Counted from the first letter of the stretch, positions 9,505 to 21,307 are shown. The stretch is DNA of 64,000 bases from Vermamoeba vermiformis (GCA_045837725.1 JBEWZL010000123.1:1-64000); one strand, 5' to 3'. Notes: a model not told the origin generated them from the sequence alone. A program made the numbers and translations.

Positions 9505-12500
9505 CTAATCCCAATCCTTCTCGTTGTCGTTCTTGACATAGAAATTATCATCGTCTAATGAACCCAAATCTTCTACATCGTTCATATTCATGTCGATGAA
9601 CCTCTTAGACAGACCTGAACGCAGAACTGTGCCTAGCGGATGACTCGGATCCGCGTAAGACGGTCGTTTCAAGTGAGACATATCAGGCTTCTTCAACGAT
9701 TTCCTATTAGAAACATAACATATTAACATCGCAGTGCCTTCTATTATCGTAATTATAACTCACCTTGCGTTGGACAAGTCTTGCAATAACCTAGCCTCGC
9801 GTTCATCATCCGTTTCTAAAATTGACATTGTCGATTAGCAGCAGATCTGCATAACAAACTCAGACTTACCAGCAGTAGATTTGATTCGTATACTGATTGA
9901 ACCTGATGGAGGTGGCAGCGGGGCAGCGGGAACAGGAATGCTAATCAATTGTTAGTTATGTCAGGGGTATGAAGTAGATCTGAAGTACCTGAACTCCGTG
10001 ATGGATATTTCAGTACTAGTGGCAGTGCTTGAAGTAGGTGAGCCACGCTTTTGAAGCTCTTCGACGAGGTTATCACGGTCTTGTTTCAACAAATAGAACT
10101 TCTTTTCGATCTGATCCGCACGTTGTTTCCATTGCTCTTTTTCTTGAGCTTCACGAGCCAAGCCGCTCTAAAAGCATACATTAAGTAATATCCGACACCT
10201 ACTATATGAATATGACGCCGTACCTTGATCTTGGTGATATCTGACTCCAAGCCCGAAGCCAAATGTTCGGCCTTTGTAGCACGTGATTGAAGAGTTTGAT
10301 TCTCTTTGCGCAATTGTTCAGCCTATTAGCATTAGATATGATGATACAAGTGTATTCCTTAAGTCATTTTACCTGGTCCATGGCCTCCTTAGTCTTTGTC
10401 AACAAGTTCTGACGCTCGTTGGAAATGTTGGTGAACTTGACTTCCAACGACTTGAACTGATTGGTCAACTGCTTCAACTCTTTTTCAATGTTCTCTTTTT
10501 CTTGGATCTTCACAGTGGCCTCTCGCTTGTACTTGTTCATGTCCGCACGTGCTGCCTCAGCTTGACCGTGCAAAACTTTGATCTGATCTTCAGCCTTGGT
10601 CAGACGAGTGGCATATTGGTCCTTAATAATCTCCAACTGCATAATATCACCGTTAGAATCTTGAATTAATTGGAGTTGAAAATCGTTCGTACCTTCTTCT
10701 GAGTCTCGGCGTTAGCGGCCTCTTTGCTGAACTCAACCTCTGTAGTATATATTAGTATATGATTATAAATAGGATAGTATAGTAATAGGAGCCGGTCTTA
10801 ATCGATTCGTACCTTTGATGCGCTCTTGTTGCACTTTGTTGATTTCTTCTGACCGCGTTAACTTGGCCTCGCAATCCTTCAACTTCTCGTTCAAATCAGC
10901 CACAATTTCTTCTTGTTTTTGAATCTCGCCTTGATGTTTCAAAGACAACGCCTCCATCTTTGCATTATATTCATCTGCGCGCTCGTGCAACAAATTCTCA
11001 TAATCGTTCTTTTGTTGCTCAAGTGTCAGTTGCAATTTTTCATTGCTCAATCGCTCTTCTTCGAATCGGCGCTGCAAATTGTCAATGCGATCTTCGGCCT
11101 CCATTAATCTCGAATCGAGATCTATTTTCATTTGCATCTTTTCTTCGTTCAATTCTTGCAACTGTTGCGTCAGATCTTTGTTCTGCTCCAAAAGTTCCAA
11201 ATTCATTTCATCGGAGTGAAGCTTTTCTTCTTTTAATTTAATATAAGCTTCTTTAAGGTCCTTTCTATTCTTCAATAAATCGATGATTTGTTTCTTCAAG
11301 CCGTGGATCTGCTGCTTCAGATCTCGCTTTTCATTAATATGATTTCCTAATTGGTTATCCAAGTCCCTAATTGCATCACGTGCTTGAGCAACAGTCAGCG
11401 TGTCATCAATTTGCGTCCAAACATATTCTGAAGTGAATCTCAAGGACTTTCGTTTCTCGCCAGGAGGCAATACGGATCGACCTGGTAACGTTGACAATTC
11501 AACCAATTTGACCGACATTTGCTTGAATTTAGTTCCCAAGCCATAAAATCCAAGACCCTGTAACAACATTGAGTAACTATCATATTGATGAATTTTCAGA
11601 ATTTTAAAACTCGGATCTGTCAGTTCGGAAAATTTACTAACTACGTAGTATATATTTTTTTATGCACGTACCTCTTTTTTGCTCAATAATTGTCCGTCCA
11701 TGGTCGTCAATCCGTAGTTCTGCGGATCAGGCACTTGGAATCGTTGGCACAACAATTCAATAATTTGACCGGTCGGTGTAATGGCTTGAATTAATTTCTT
11801 TTGACTGCTGGCGCCATAAAACGAGGCAATTGGTGGCAAATAAATGCTCACCACGTACCCCGCGCCTCCAGCACTCTTCTGCTTCTGAATTAATTCATCG
11901 GACTTTGGCACCATGCGCAGCTCCCAATGTCTTAATAGAGAACCAAATCCATATGTCGCGAGGTCGAGTTCATCGTCCAGTAATGATCCTTTGGGCGTGG
12001 CAAGAGTGAACCGTCTAGATCCTTCGATTTTGAACTTTTTACAGATTAAACCGAGAACCTATGTAAAATAATATATTAGTATAATATACTATCATGTACG
12101 CTATTCGTATTTGTAATTATGACCGGTGCATCTGGATCTAGATCCTTGTGTAACGGAGAATAAGTTGTGTACGAGAAATTATTTCTTTGGGACAATATTC
12201 CCAAGGCATAAATAAGGTCTATAATATAATATTATAGTACTTACTTGATACACAGGCTTCAAATAATTGAGTTTGAATGCTTGGTTGCGAATATTAAGTG
12301 TTACTAACTCGGGAACATCTTCGAATATGAAATTGATAGTGCATGATTCATGATTCTCTTGTGCTATAATAATCATTAATATTAGTCATATTACAAAATA
12401 TAATACTCTTTCATATTTTCAACCGCGTAACAACACACGTGCGATTGAACAAATTGGAATTCAAGTTCAATTAAAAATAGAGCAATATCAATATACGTAA

Positions 12501-13398
12501 TGTACTATAATAAATTTTAAGTATTATTTACCAATTTCAAGCATTTGTTGCTTCATTTGAGCCAGGATCGGGTAGACACGGTGATCGCCATCCCAAATGT
12601 CCTACGGAAAAATCGAATGAGATTATCGTCATAACCACTTAAAATATTAAAGTAAATGCATTAGTTACTATTACATACACGTTCAGTGAGTCCTTGCTTC
12701 TCCAGCGCATCCAGAATTGCGCGCTTCTGTTTGTTTTTGCCGTCTTCGTCTTCTTTTACTACTAATGTCGCACCAAGATCGACCTATGACATTATTAGTC
12801 ATTATGAGCTCGTAATTGATAGTGCCACTAAATTAGGAAGTTTCGGCCGTGGAAATACGTAAAATTTTCTAAGCTTTAAATTGTAATATTCGGTTACAAA
12901 TAATATTAAATAATTATCTATTGATTTTTTTGTTGAGATAAGCAATTAAATTTTTCGATCGGTTTGAAAAAATTACTGTCCAGAATCTTCAAATAGAATT
13001 AATATTATTATTACCGAGACTTTTTTATTCTCCTCAGTAGGTGGCGTTGTATTTGTTGGCTCTGAACCATTTGCTGATGAATTTGAGTCATTACTCGTGA
13101 CCAACGCTGCTCGTGTAGCCGCTTGATCGGCCGCTTGAACCTTTACAGCACGCCATTTGGCTGTAGGAGGTGCAGTCATACTATTTGCTGTTGAAGGAGA
13201 GCCTACAGGTGTGGCTTCCGAGCTTCCGCTTGGTACGCTCGAGACGGATTGGGGAGGAGATTCGGTCGGAGGTGTAGTCGTGCCTGATTGGTCCTTTGGA
13301 GGAGGTACTTGTGGCAGTGCTTTATGAGGACGAGATACTTTCATCCATCCTCCTGTCGGTGCAGCTGGTTTATCATTGTCTCCCTGCTGCGCGCTCAT
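9505..13398 (-). CDS. Tandem ubiquitin-like (RBD/FERM-F0-like) plus coiled-coil protein
   Basis: Fourteen exons join exactly to 913 codons: 13398-13015, 12783-12679, 12601-12532, 12363-12245, 12144-12124, 12058-11672, 11557-10813, 10739-10693, 10636-10373, 10322-10224, 10167-9989, 9940-9870, 9815-9764, 9703-9505. Residues 1-128 are Pro/Ser/Thr-rich. Residues 186-280 and 290-385 each look like a ubiquitin-like module ending in WELRMV or SVKLVEL; TPTGQIIELLCQRFQVPD is the helix region of the second. Residues about 410-800 are continuous coiled coil. A short poly-Pro piece (AAPLPPPSG) and a basic tail (LRSGLSKRF) follow. The 21-nt exon 12144-12124 uses an unusual GTCATA donor and is the weakest point. 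By analogy with talin-like F0/F1 and Ras-binding domains I infer a cytoskeletal adaptor binding a Ras-family GTPase. Confidence 0.75.
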
Positions 13399-13999
13399 CT
13401 TTTACAGGCCAGTACAGTACTCAACGGTAATGAGCGTTCAATTAATGATCAATATAAATAGAAATATATACAAATAAATAAGGCGTCGTGGTCGTGGTCT
13501 CGCGCTTTGGGAAATTAAAAAAATATGTCAACGGAACGTCAAAAAAAAAGTCTACTCGATTTTGTTTCGATAACATTAATTTACTGTTAGATTAAGCACC
13601 ATTCCCTATCTTATTTTCGATTAATTGTATGTCAAAATTGCATCGCGATATGGCATCTTTGCCTACGAAAAGAATCCAAATCCGGATTCAACGCTACGGA
13701 TGCGTGGTCCTTGTTTGCCCTTACTATTGCACAATACACTACTTGACAAAGGTAAAAGTGTGGTATTGACGCTATCGGCCTCGGTCAATTGATTTTATTA
13801 AATTTATTTTTTGTCCATTTTGTGCGCCGTTGTTCCTTTTTCTTTCTTCGCAGTTTCTCGTTCATTAGAGATCGAACAAAGAGGAAAGTTAGGTCCGGTT
13901 AGACGCAGCTTAGACTGACTTCTCTTTGTATTACCTATTCACCTTGACTATTTATTTGTATTTTTAAATACCGTTACGTGCAACAAAAGAAGCGGGAAG
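13399..13999. promoter_or_regulatory. Divergent promoter region (coiled-coil gene / importin)
   Basis: 601 nt between two genes transcribed away from each other. The region is AT-rich with homopolymer runs near 13500-13550. I see no ORF, tRNA-like or repeat structure in it. Confidence 0.3.
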
Positions 14000-16900
14000 A
14001 TGGCCTCTAAGCTACCCTCACTCGAGCAAGTTCAAGAGTTATTGCGTCAATTGCAAAACCCAGCTACAGTCAAGGCTGCCTCGGACTATTTACGAAAATA
14101 TTTTAAGCACCCTGCATCCATGCCGGTGCTCTTTCAGCTGATGCGCGTGTCACCACACCCAACTGTAAGTGCTCAATATAACGTTTTACTGATTTATAGG
14201 AATATTTGGGACATTTTCTCGTATTATTTGGACTGTTTCTAGCGAATACTGTAATTCCAGATCTGATTTACTTCCTGATCAGGTTCGTCAAATGGCTGGT
14301 GTCTATTTGCGCAAAAAGCTCTTATCACACTGGAAGAAGTTAGACGCTGAAGCTAGACACGCTATTAAGATTGGTGCTCTTGAAACACTTGTCCAAGAAC
14401 AAGAGTAAGTTTTGGCAGCAAATCCAACCCTAAATATTGATTATTGTGGCCTATTTGATGCACATTTAGTGCACTAATATTATTGGAATATTTATGGCAA
14501 ATAATCAATTTAAAATATTTAACTGCATAACGCGGGTCTGAATCCTTGCGCCTCTCTAAATCAATTAATAGCGTTTTGATTACCGCTTGAAACAGTACAT
14601 ACGCATGCAGTCATTTTATACAATTATACTTCGATAGATAATTTGTTCAATTTATTCGCGATCTTGAATCCCTTAATCCAGATTTTGATCTAACCATTTA
14701 ATTTTCACTTGTGCAGCCGTGGCGTCCGAAATTCAGTCGCTCAATTAATCAGCTTGGTTGCTCGTATCACCCTCCCAACCAACGAATGGAACGATTGCTT
14801 GCCTTCTCTCTACCAGATCGTAGGCAGCCCAAATCCCGATCACAGAGAGGTAAAAATTCAATAATATGCAGTTTTATATTATCTCAATTGCGGCTATTGG
14901 ACTATGTTATTAACAAGAATATTATGGCTAGTCTGCTTTGATGATTATTGAAGAGATCGTCGAACACTGCGGAGATGCAGCAAATGTCAAACAACAATTC
15001 CCTGGTGTCATCGAATATTTGCGCAAATGCCTTGCTCTTAATGAACACCCTAAAGTCCGCGTTGCTGCTTTGAAGTAAGTCAATCAATTACGTGCAGCAC
15101 ATCCGACAAATCGGAAAATCTTTTTATATCAAGTTTAATTAATTGATCACAGAATTTTATTGACGCTGGCGTAAAATTTATGCAATATTAATCATAAAAA
15201 TAATGCAGAGTCGTTGGTGCTATGACCAACTGGTACACGGAGCAGGATGACCCCAACGCTATCGCCAAGTTCAGAGAATTCGTTCCTATTATGTTGGAGA
15301 ACATCAAGAACTTTATTGAAACTAAGAGCAATGAAGAAGCTGTTACTTCTCTCGGTGTATTCGACGATATTGTTGAGTCGGTAAGTCATCTAGATCCCAC
15401 CATTACTCTCACACGTCCAAAAAAATTCATAATAATTTTCTAATTATTTAAAAATTAATAAGAACTTGCCCGCCTTCACCGACACTTTGCCGTTGATTAT
15501 GAACTTTGTCCTCGAAGTCGGCAAACGACCCGAAATTGATCTGAACGTCCGTATCGAAGCCTTGACTTTTATCCAATGGGTTGCTCAATTGTAAGTATTT
15601 ACGGTCTATATTAGACGTATACACGAAATATATGAGTTCGGATGATGAATTTTGTGTCGCCCCAGACTTAATTGGTGCTAATACCACCGCGTTGAAGACG
15701 TGACCATTTAATACTGAAAAATACTCAAATGTTATTTTAAAGAACCATTTTTACGTTAAATATTTATTAACGTTGTTCCATATTAAAGCAAGCCTAAAAC
15801 TATCACTCAAAACAACTTGGTCGAGCCTATTTTGGCCGTTATTTTCCCTATGGGCGCTGAACCTGAAAGCCAAGAAGAAGAAAGCAGCGACAGCGAGTAT
15901 GACATCTCTGCTCACAAGGTACGAGTAGCAATATTACTAGACATTTGAATAAGGCTAAATATGTCTTTGTAGTACTCTGCTCAAGTCATCGACTCGATGT
16001 GCAAATACTTGAAATCAAGCAAGGTCGTTGAGCCCGTCATGAAATACGTGCACGAATACGTTCAATCGCCCAACCCTCACGCACGCAAGGCCTCCATCTC
16101 CGCCTTGACTGTGCTCGTCAGAAACTGCGCTGATGCTTTGCAAGAGAAATTGGGTGCTTTGTTGCCTTACGTAAGACAGCTGCCGATACCTTTCCTACGC
16201 GTACAATTCTCACCGTTTATTTCTAGTTGTACAAGGGTTTCGCTGACGACGACGTTCGTGTCCGCAAGGTGGCTTGCTTGTGCTTGAGCCAGTTCTCTGA
16301 GAACTTCTCTGACATCACTGAATACCACGAGCAAGTTATTCCTCTCTTGCTCCGCGCTATGAACGAGAACGACGCTGAAGTCCAAGAGCGCGCCTGCTAC
16401 TCCTTGGTGGCTTACTTGGAGAACCTCGACGAGCGTGTCTTGAAGTACAGTGACATGTTGATGACTCGTTTGATCGATTTGTTGCGCAAGGGCAACAAGG
16501 ACATTCAAGAGATGGCTATCTCCGGCATTAGCGCTGTCGCTTCTTGCGCCAAACAAAGCTTCATGACTTACTACACACCTGTCATGGAGATGATGAAACA
16601 GTTGATGACCATCGCGCACCACGACCAACTGTTGCTCCGATCACGTGCTACTGAATGCGCTGGTATCGTCGCCCTCGCCGTCGGCAAGGAGAACTTCAGA
16701 GTAAGCTATTGCAAATTATTATTAACTCGGCACGGATATTAATATTTTTAATAGCCTTTGTTGCCTTTCTTCATGGATCTTGCCGTCCGCGGTCTTGCTT
16801 TGCCCAACGGAGAAGAAATGCGCGAATATACTTACAGTTTCTTTGCCAACGTTGCCGAGGCATACAAGGTAAGGACAAACTTTGTCCTAATGCTATTGAG

Positions 16901-19151
16901 TTCAAGTTCCTAAACACATCCGCTTTGCAGGAGGAGTTCAAAGACTTCTTGCCCGTTGTCGTGCCATTGTTGCTCGCTGGCATTGAATCCACTGACGGTA
17001 TTGAAGAGGCTCCTGCTGAGGCCCAAGAAGACGATGGTCTTGACTTTGAGGGCGAAGAAGAGGAAGACGATGAATTGGATCCTCTCAACTACCAAGCCCC
17101 GACCTCTTTCATCGACGAAAAGAACCAAGCTTTGTCAGCCTTGGCTGTTATCTCCGTAGCCACCAAGGGCTTCTTCTTGCCATTCTTGGAACGGTGTCTC
17201 GCCACTTTGAAGGTCACTGCTACTCACGTGCACCCTGATCTGCGACGAAACTGCATTAACCCTCTTGAAAGTAAGTTCTTTTGATTTTTGAGCGTAGTCT
17301 AGTTAGTATAATTTTTGAGATTTGATGACAACCTTTATCCAGAATTTAAACCCTGTTGATAAATTTTACCATAACTACCAGATGGTCTGATCTCAAAACA
17401 AAAAATTATCCTAATTCTTTTAGCATAGCCTCTTTTTAAATATGGCTATTGTCGAGCTTATGTATTTCATTTTGCTAACCATTACCTTGCTTTCAGACTT
17501 TATTTCAGTCGTTCACACAACACATCCTCCTGCCAGACCAGCTATGCCTGGCTTGCCTCCTAATGAACAGCCTCTCCCTGACGTCACTCGTCAATTCATT
17601 GACGCTTGCTTCCAAATCATTTTGCCCATGTTTGAAGACGACGACAAGAACAACGTCGCTCGTGTCTGCGAATCTATCTCACACGTCGTTGCTACCTGCG
17701 GATCACCGGGTGTGGACGCTTATATGACTAAGATCGCCCCCGCTTTGATGAACATTCTTAGCGGCACTGCTTCCTGTCAGAATATTGACGACGAAGATTA
17801 CGACGACGTTGAATCCGTCAAGGCTGAAGATCTGTTGCTCTTCGAAGCCTGCTGCGATTGCGTAGTTAACTTGGCTAAAGGTTATGGTCCTCTCTTTGTA
17901 AATTTCTTCCCCTTGCTCCAAAACATCTCAACCTACTTGGTACGTAACAACCAAAATTTTAGATTCGGATTTCAAACCTGAGAACGAGTCATTTTTTTCC
18001 TGATTAGACTAATGGTCTTTACTATATACAGAAGGACGAGATCGAGGCCACTTACCGCCAAGAAGCCATGGGCTCATTGGCCGACATTGCCAACAGCATT
18101 GCCATGGGCCTCATGACTAAGCTCGATGAGTTCGCTCAATGGTCTTTGGCTGGTCTCAAGGACAAGCACGGTCCTACGCGCTCCAACTCTGCATTCTTGT
18201 TCGGCATTCTCTGCCACTACTGCGGCGAAGCTACCGTCAAGTTCTTCCCCGTGGCTTTGGAGGGCTTGACTGCCATGTTCAACGAGACTGACAACGTTGT
18301 TCGCGATAACGCCTGCGGTGCTATTGGTCGCATGATCATCAGCGCACCCGCCGCCGTTCCTTTGGCTCAAGTAAGTTGTCGGTTCGAATCCGTTTCTGGA
18401 TCGATCGCATCTGTTTTTAGCTGCAAATTTGAGCGAGGGATTACTGACGTGATTTATCGCTCTTTACGATGATTTTGGACACATTTTTGCAAATTTCGTT
18501 TGGGGTCCCACTCCCATAATATTTTGGTTCAAAATTGCGGGATCGTCTTTTGTGTTCAATTCACGTATACTTTTGTTTTGTATTGGATCTGCTCAATAGA
18601 GAAAGATACAATGGAGAAAGTGCGTAGATGATGAATTTTGTGTCGCCCCAGACTTAATTGGTGCTAATACCACCGCGTTGAAGACGTGACCATTTAATAC
18701 TGAAACCACTTTCAAATCCATTTGTTTTCTTTTTTGTTCGTGAGCAGATCTCATTCTTTTCGCTCATACTGATATTAATCTCTTATATTAACTAGTTGTT
18801 GCCTGTTTACTTCGCTGCTTTGCCCATCCGCGAAGACTTTGAAGAAGCCAAGCCCGCTTACGGCGCTATTATCAAGTTGGTGCAACTTTCTAACGAAGCA
18901 GTACGTCCTTATATGATTTAAATATGGTCTAGGTCCTAATTACATTCATTACGTAGATTACACCGTTCATTCCTCAGATCGTCAACATTTTCAGCTTAAG
19001 TGTTAATAACGAGAGCATTACGCAAGAGCTGCGAGTACAAATGGTGGAGTTGTTGAAGAGTTTGTTTAGAAACTTTGGTCCTCAATTGCAAGAAGTTGTT
19101 AAGGCCTTGTCCCCGACACAACAAGAAGTTCTCAGCAAGATCTTGGCTTAA
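14000..19151 (+). CDS. IPO4-like: Importin-4/Kap123-type karyopherin beta
   Basis: Fifteen exons sum exactly to 1066 codons: 14000-14164, 14283-14404, 14717-14849, 14932-15074, 15209-15380, 15463-15590, 15789-15918, 15973-16170, 16227-16700, 16755-16868, 16931-17270, 17497-17939, 18032-18370, 18796-18900, 18957-19151. Human IPO4 is of similar length. The N-terminus has the importin-beta layout: an alpha-helical first repeat, HPTVRQMAGVYLRKKLLSHW, then HEAT repeats to the end. Two acidic loops are visible (ESQEEESSDSEYD and FEGEEEEDDELD near residue 635). The family carries ribosomal proteins and histones into the nucleus in a RanGTP-controlled way. Several introns are unusually long (198-425 nt) and carry snoRNA candidates, listed separately, which fits the habit of housing snoRNAs in genes tied to ribosome assembly. 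Confidence 0.93.
14437..14599 (+). ncRNA. Candidate H/ACA-type snoRNA in intron 2 of the importin gene
   Basis: The 312-nt intron holds a hairpin closed by TTGATTATT (14437-14445) and AATAATCAA (14500-14508), with an inner TGCAC/GTGCA stem. An ANANNA box (AAAATA, 14512-14517) follows, then a second hairpin (GCGG/CCGC outer, AATCAA/TTGATT inner) and ACA triplets at 14592 and 14597. Hairpin-hinge-hairpin-tail at about 160 nt is the H/ACA plan. The second hairpin has a lopsided internal loop, so this is a candidate only. Confidence 0.35.
15633..15727 (+). ncRNA. Box C/D snoRNA candidate, copy A (importin intron 6)
   Basis: Box C ATGATGA (15642-15648) and box D CTGA (15714-15717) are enclosed by a terminal stem TGAGT (15633-15637) / ACTCA (15723-15727). 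Internal D' CAGA (15663-15666) and C' TGAAGA (15693-15698) are at plausible spacing. The 79-nt core 15641-15719 is identical to copy B at 18627-18705. The possible guides are the bases just upstream of D (GTGACCATT) and D' (TGTGTCGCCC). The target is not assigned. It should be released by processing of the spliced or debranched intron. Confidence 0.8.
17313..17398 (+). ncRNA. Box C/D snoRNA candidate, unrelated (importin intron 11)
   Basis: An 8-bp terminal stem TTTTGAGA (17313-17320) / TCTCAAAA (17391-17398) directly flanks box C TTGATGA (17322-17328) and box D CTGA (17387-17390). Internal D' CAGA (17340-17343) and C' TGATAA (17357-17362) complete the C/D plan. Its guide regions (ACTACCAGATGGT before D, AACCTTTATC before D') differ from those of the twin snoRNAs in introns 6 and 13. 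The target is unassigned. Confidence 0.7.
18616..18713 (+). ncRNA. Box C/D snoRNA candidate, copy B (importin intron 13)
   Basis: Same 79-nt core as copy A, with box C ATGATGA (18628-18634) and box D CTGA (18700-18703). The flanks differ completely from copy A but still form a terminal stem, here 7 bp: GAAAGTG (18616-18622) / CACTTTC (18707-18713). Different sequence with preserved pairing is the expected mark of a functional snoRNA end. It lies in the longest intron of the gene (425 nt). Confidence 0.82.
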
Positions 19152-19246
19152 AAGAGCAAGATGAAAACGGATCTGCGTTTTTTCTTTGCAAATTTTTGTT
19201 TCCCTCTGCGATGTGTTAATAATAATAACTATTTAATGGTAATATC

Positions 19247-19252
19247 AATAAA
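19247..19252 (+). terminator. Polyadenylation signal AATAAA (importin gene)
   Basis: Hexamer about 96 nt after the importin stop codon and 115 nt before the next ATG on the same strand. Confidence 0.5.
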
Positions 19253-19366
19253 ATGATTTCAAATAACGGATCTGCTAGACATTTCGAAAAGCGCGCGTAA
19301 TTGATAGCCACAACTGGCGGTGCTGTTTACGATAAAAAATGGTTAAAACGCTTTAGTTAAATCAAA

Positions 19367-21063
19367 ATGGAAGAAATAGACGATGATATCGCTGAGCACG
19401 GTAAGATCCGTTAACGATCCGATCAGATCGTCTGTCAAAAAAATTCCTTTTAATTCTGCAATATTTATTTTGGCTCGCATAATACTACCCAAACTCTATA
19501 GCTTTATTTTACGACAAGCAAATAATTCTAGCGTTTATTCTAATAAATTTATAATTTTCGAAAAAGCTTTGACCATTCTGCAGCCCTTTATTTATACTTA
19601 TATAGCGTATATATAAATAGCAAGTTTTATTTATTGGTTTTAGATCGCTCGCTGAACATAGACAGCAGTGACGACTCGGATCTAGAGGATCTACTCTTTA
19701 GAGACGTTGAAGAACCATTCAGCGATGAGAATTACTCCAGATATATAGAAGATGATATAGACGGGTTCATGATGGCTTCGGATCGCGACGAAGAATCGGA
19801 TTCAGAACTTTTGATGCCATTAACTCAACGTCCCTCAGCATTGAATAGCAGTTGGATGAGCGAAAAAGAAAAGCCTATTCCTAAGCATTTAATAATGCAT
19901 ATCGATGAAGAGGATGAGTTCTACAGCAAGCAAGACAGCGACATCTACTTCAACTTCAAAACCGAGGAGGAAGACAAAGAGGTCAAAAAGGTACTACAAT
20001 GCTAAAATATGCTTCCTACATAATATTTCCGATGATATCAAGGCATTTACTTATTATTCTTACTTCGTGTACTGGCTAACTTTGGATGTGTTTAGAACGA
20101 ATTACTGGAAGCGCTTGAAATAGAGCTAGTATCGACGTTGCCGAGCTGGTCTAAGAAAGAGTTATCAAGGTTTTACAAAGCACTGGGGCGTTATGGCAAA
20201 AACGCACTGCATCCGATCGCTGCTCGCGTCCAAACTAAAAACGTGTTACAAGTCCGTCGTTTGATCTATTTATTAGACTCAATGAAGAAAAGTACGTAGT
20301 ATAGTATACTATTATATTTCTTAATATTCTAATTGAGATTACAGTGATCAGATTGCGAATGAAAACCGATTTCCCTGAGGCGTGGGAAGTGTCGGATCAT
20401 TGGCTGAAATTAGAGGAAAAACGTGCAGCAAAAGAAATGAGGAAATACAATCAAGAAATGAAAGCCGAAAATGAACTGTACGAATCTAAAGAACGCTTCA
20501 TGTTTGATACGAAAACCGTGATGAAGCTGTAAGTCGCTCAAGATGATCATTACTATAAAAGGCAATTATCTGATGTTCGTTTTGATAGATCGGAGAACAA
20601 GCCCGTGCACTCAGAGGCCTATCAAGAGTTCGTTCAGTCGCTAAAAGAGTGGATGACACCTGTCATATTACGAGCAGGCGAGTTTGCAATTGAACGACAG
20701 AAAAACACACGAGACACAATCTCACGTACAGCTAATGTCATGAGAGAAGATATTTTACAAGCGCTTTATCAAACTGGATCGGTCTATGATGACGGCGATG
20801 ATTCGGATCTGCTTGAGATCGAAGAACAAATGCAATTGGACGAAGATAGTAACAGTAACAGCAATCACAGCGACAATAGTGCTCAAAGTGACGAGAAGAA
20901 CAATGGTAGTGCGAAGGAGACTGCAAATCAAGGTGACATGTTGAGCATTGACGGCGAGAAAAGTGACGCTGAGAGCAAAGATTCACGCGTGCACAGCGAG
21001 GACTTGCTGGCCTCAGACGACGACGATGATGAATACGAACAATTTGCTCAACGAGGAGACTAG
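19367..21063 (+). CDS. SANT/Myb-like acidic nuclear protein (Rrn5-like)
   Basis: Five exons: 19367-19400, 19644-19990, 20096-20291, 20345-20528 and 20589-21063. The first exon is only 11 codons and is followed by a 243-nt AT-rich intron. The N-terminus is very acidic. The centre, LPSWSKKELSRFYKALGRYG followed by VQTKNVLQVRRLIYLLD, is a SANT/Myb-type helix set like that in Rrn5 and related transcription proteins. A helical Lys/Glu segment follows, and the tail is Ser/Asp/Glu-rich (LLASDDDDDEYEQ). I infer a chromatin or RNA polymerase I-associated factor; Rrn5 orthology itself is unproven. It follows the importin gene by 215 nt on the same strand and converges on a small gene ending at 21089. 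Confidence 0.72.
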
Positions 21064-21088
21064 ACAAGAGAGGAAATTTATTGCACAA

Positions 21089-21307
21089 TTAAGGGTTGTA
21101 TTCGAATCTGAACGAGTAGTTTTTCTCATCGTTGTAACGATGCAGATTAATGCTCATTTGGAGCTGCATGTTGTAGTCACTGATGTACGGTGGCGCGATG
21201 GGCACTTGATACGGCAGTGCTTGCAACACAACGAGCTCGCGAGGATTGCCAGTCATGTTGTTGTCGATGACCATGAACTCAATGTCTAGCGCTACAGTGT
21301 CGTCCAT
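21089..21307 (-). CDS. Small beta-rich unknown protein
   Basis: A single exon of 72 residues starting at the ATG complementing 21305-21307 and ending in TAA. The sequence alternates hydrophobic and polar residues (VALDIEFMVIDNN, YSFRFEYNP), suggesting a small beta domain. It lies tail-to-tail with the SANT gene (25 nt apart) and about 125 nt downstream of the fimbrin stop. The ATG follows ...CTCAAG, so an upstream exon is conceivable, but none is evident. Unrecognised. Confidence 0.5.
   Translation of the reverse strand: MDDTVALDIEFMVIDNNMTGNPRELVVLQALPYQVPIAPPYISDYNMQLQMSINLHRYNDEKNYSFRFEYNP

Noticed and set aside
14000-14013. A bacterial-type or operon arrangement because genes are so close
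   Set aside because: Spliceosomal introns, AATAAA signals and both-strand packing show compact eukaryotic nuclear DNA.
18381-18391. GGTTCGAATCC, the consensus of a tRNA B box
   Set aside because: Upstream is importin coding sequence with no A box or acceptor stem, and the match lies at the start of an intron. It is coincidental.
15641-18705. The 79-nt repeat as a transposable-element fragment or CRISPR-like repeat
   Set aside because: Only two copies, in introns of one gene, with C/D boxes and compensated terminal stems; no target-site duplication or spacer structure.
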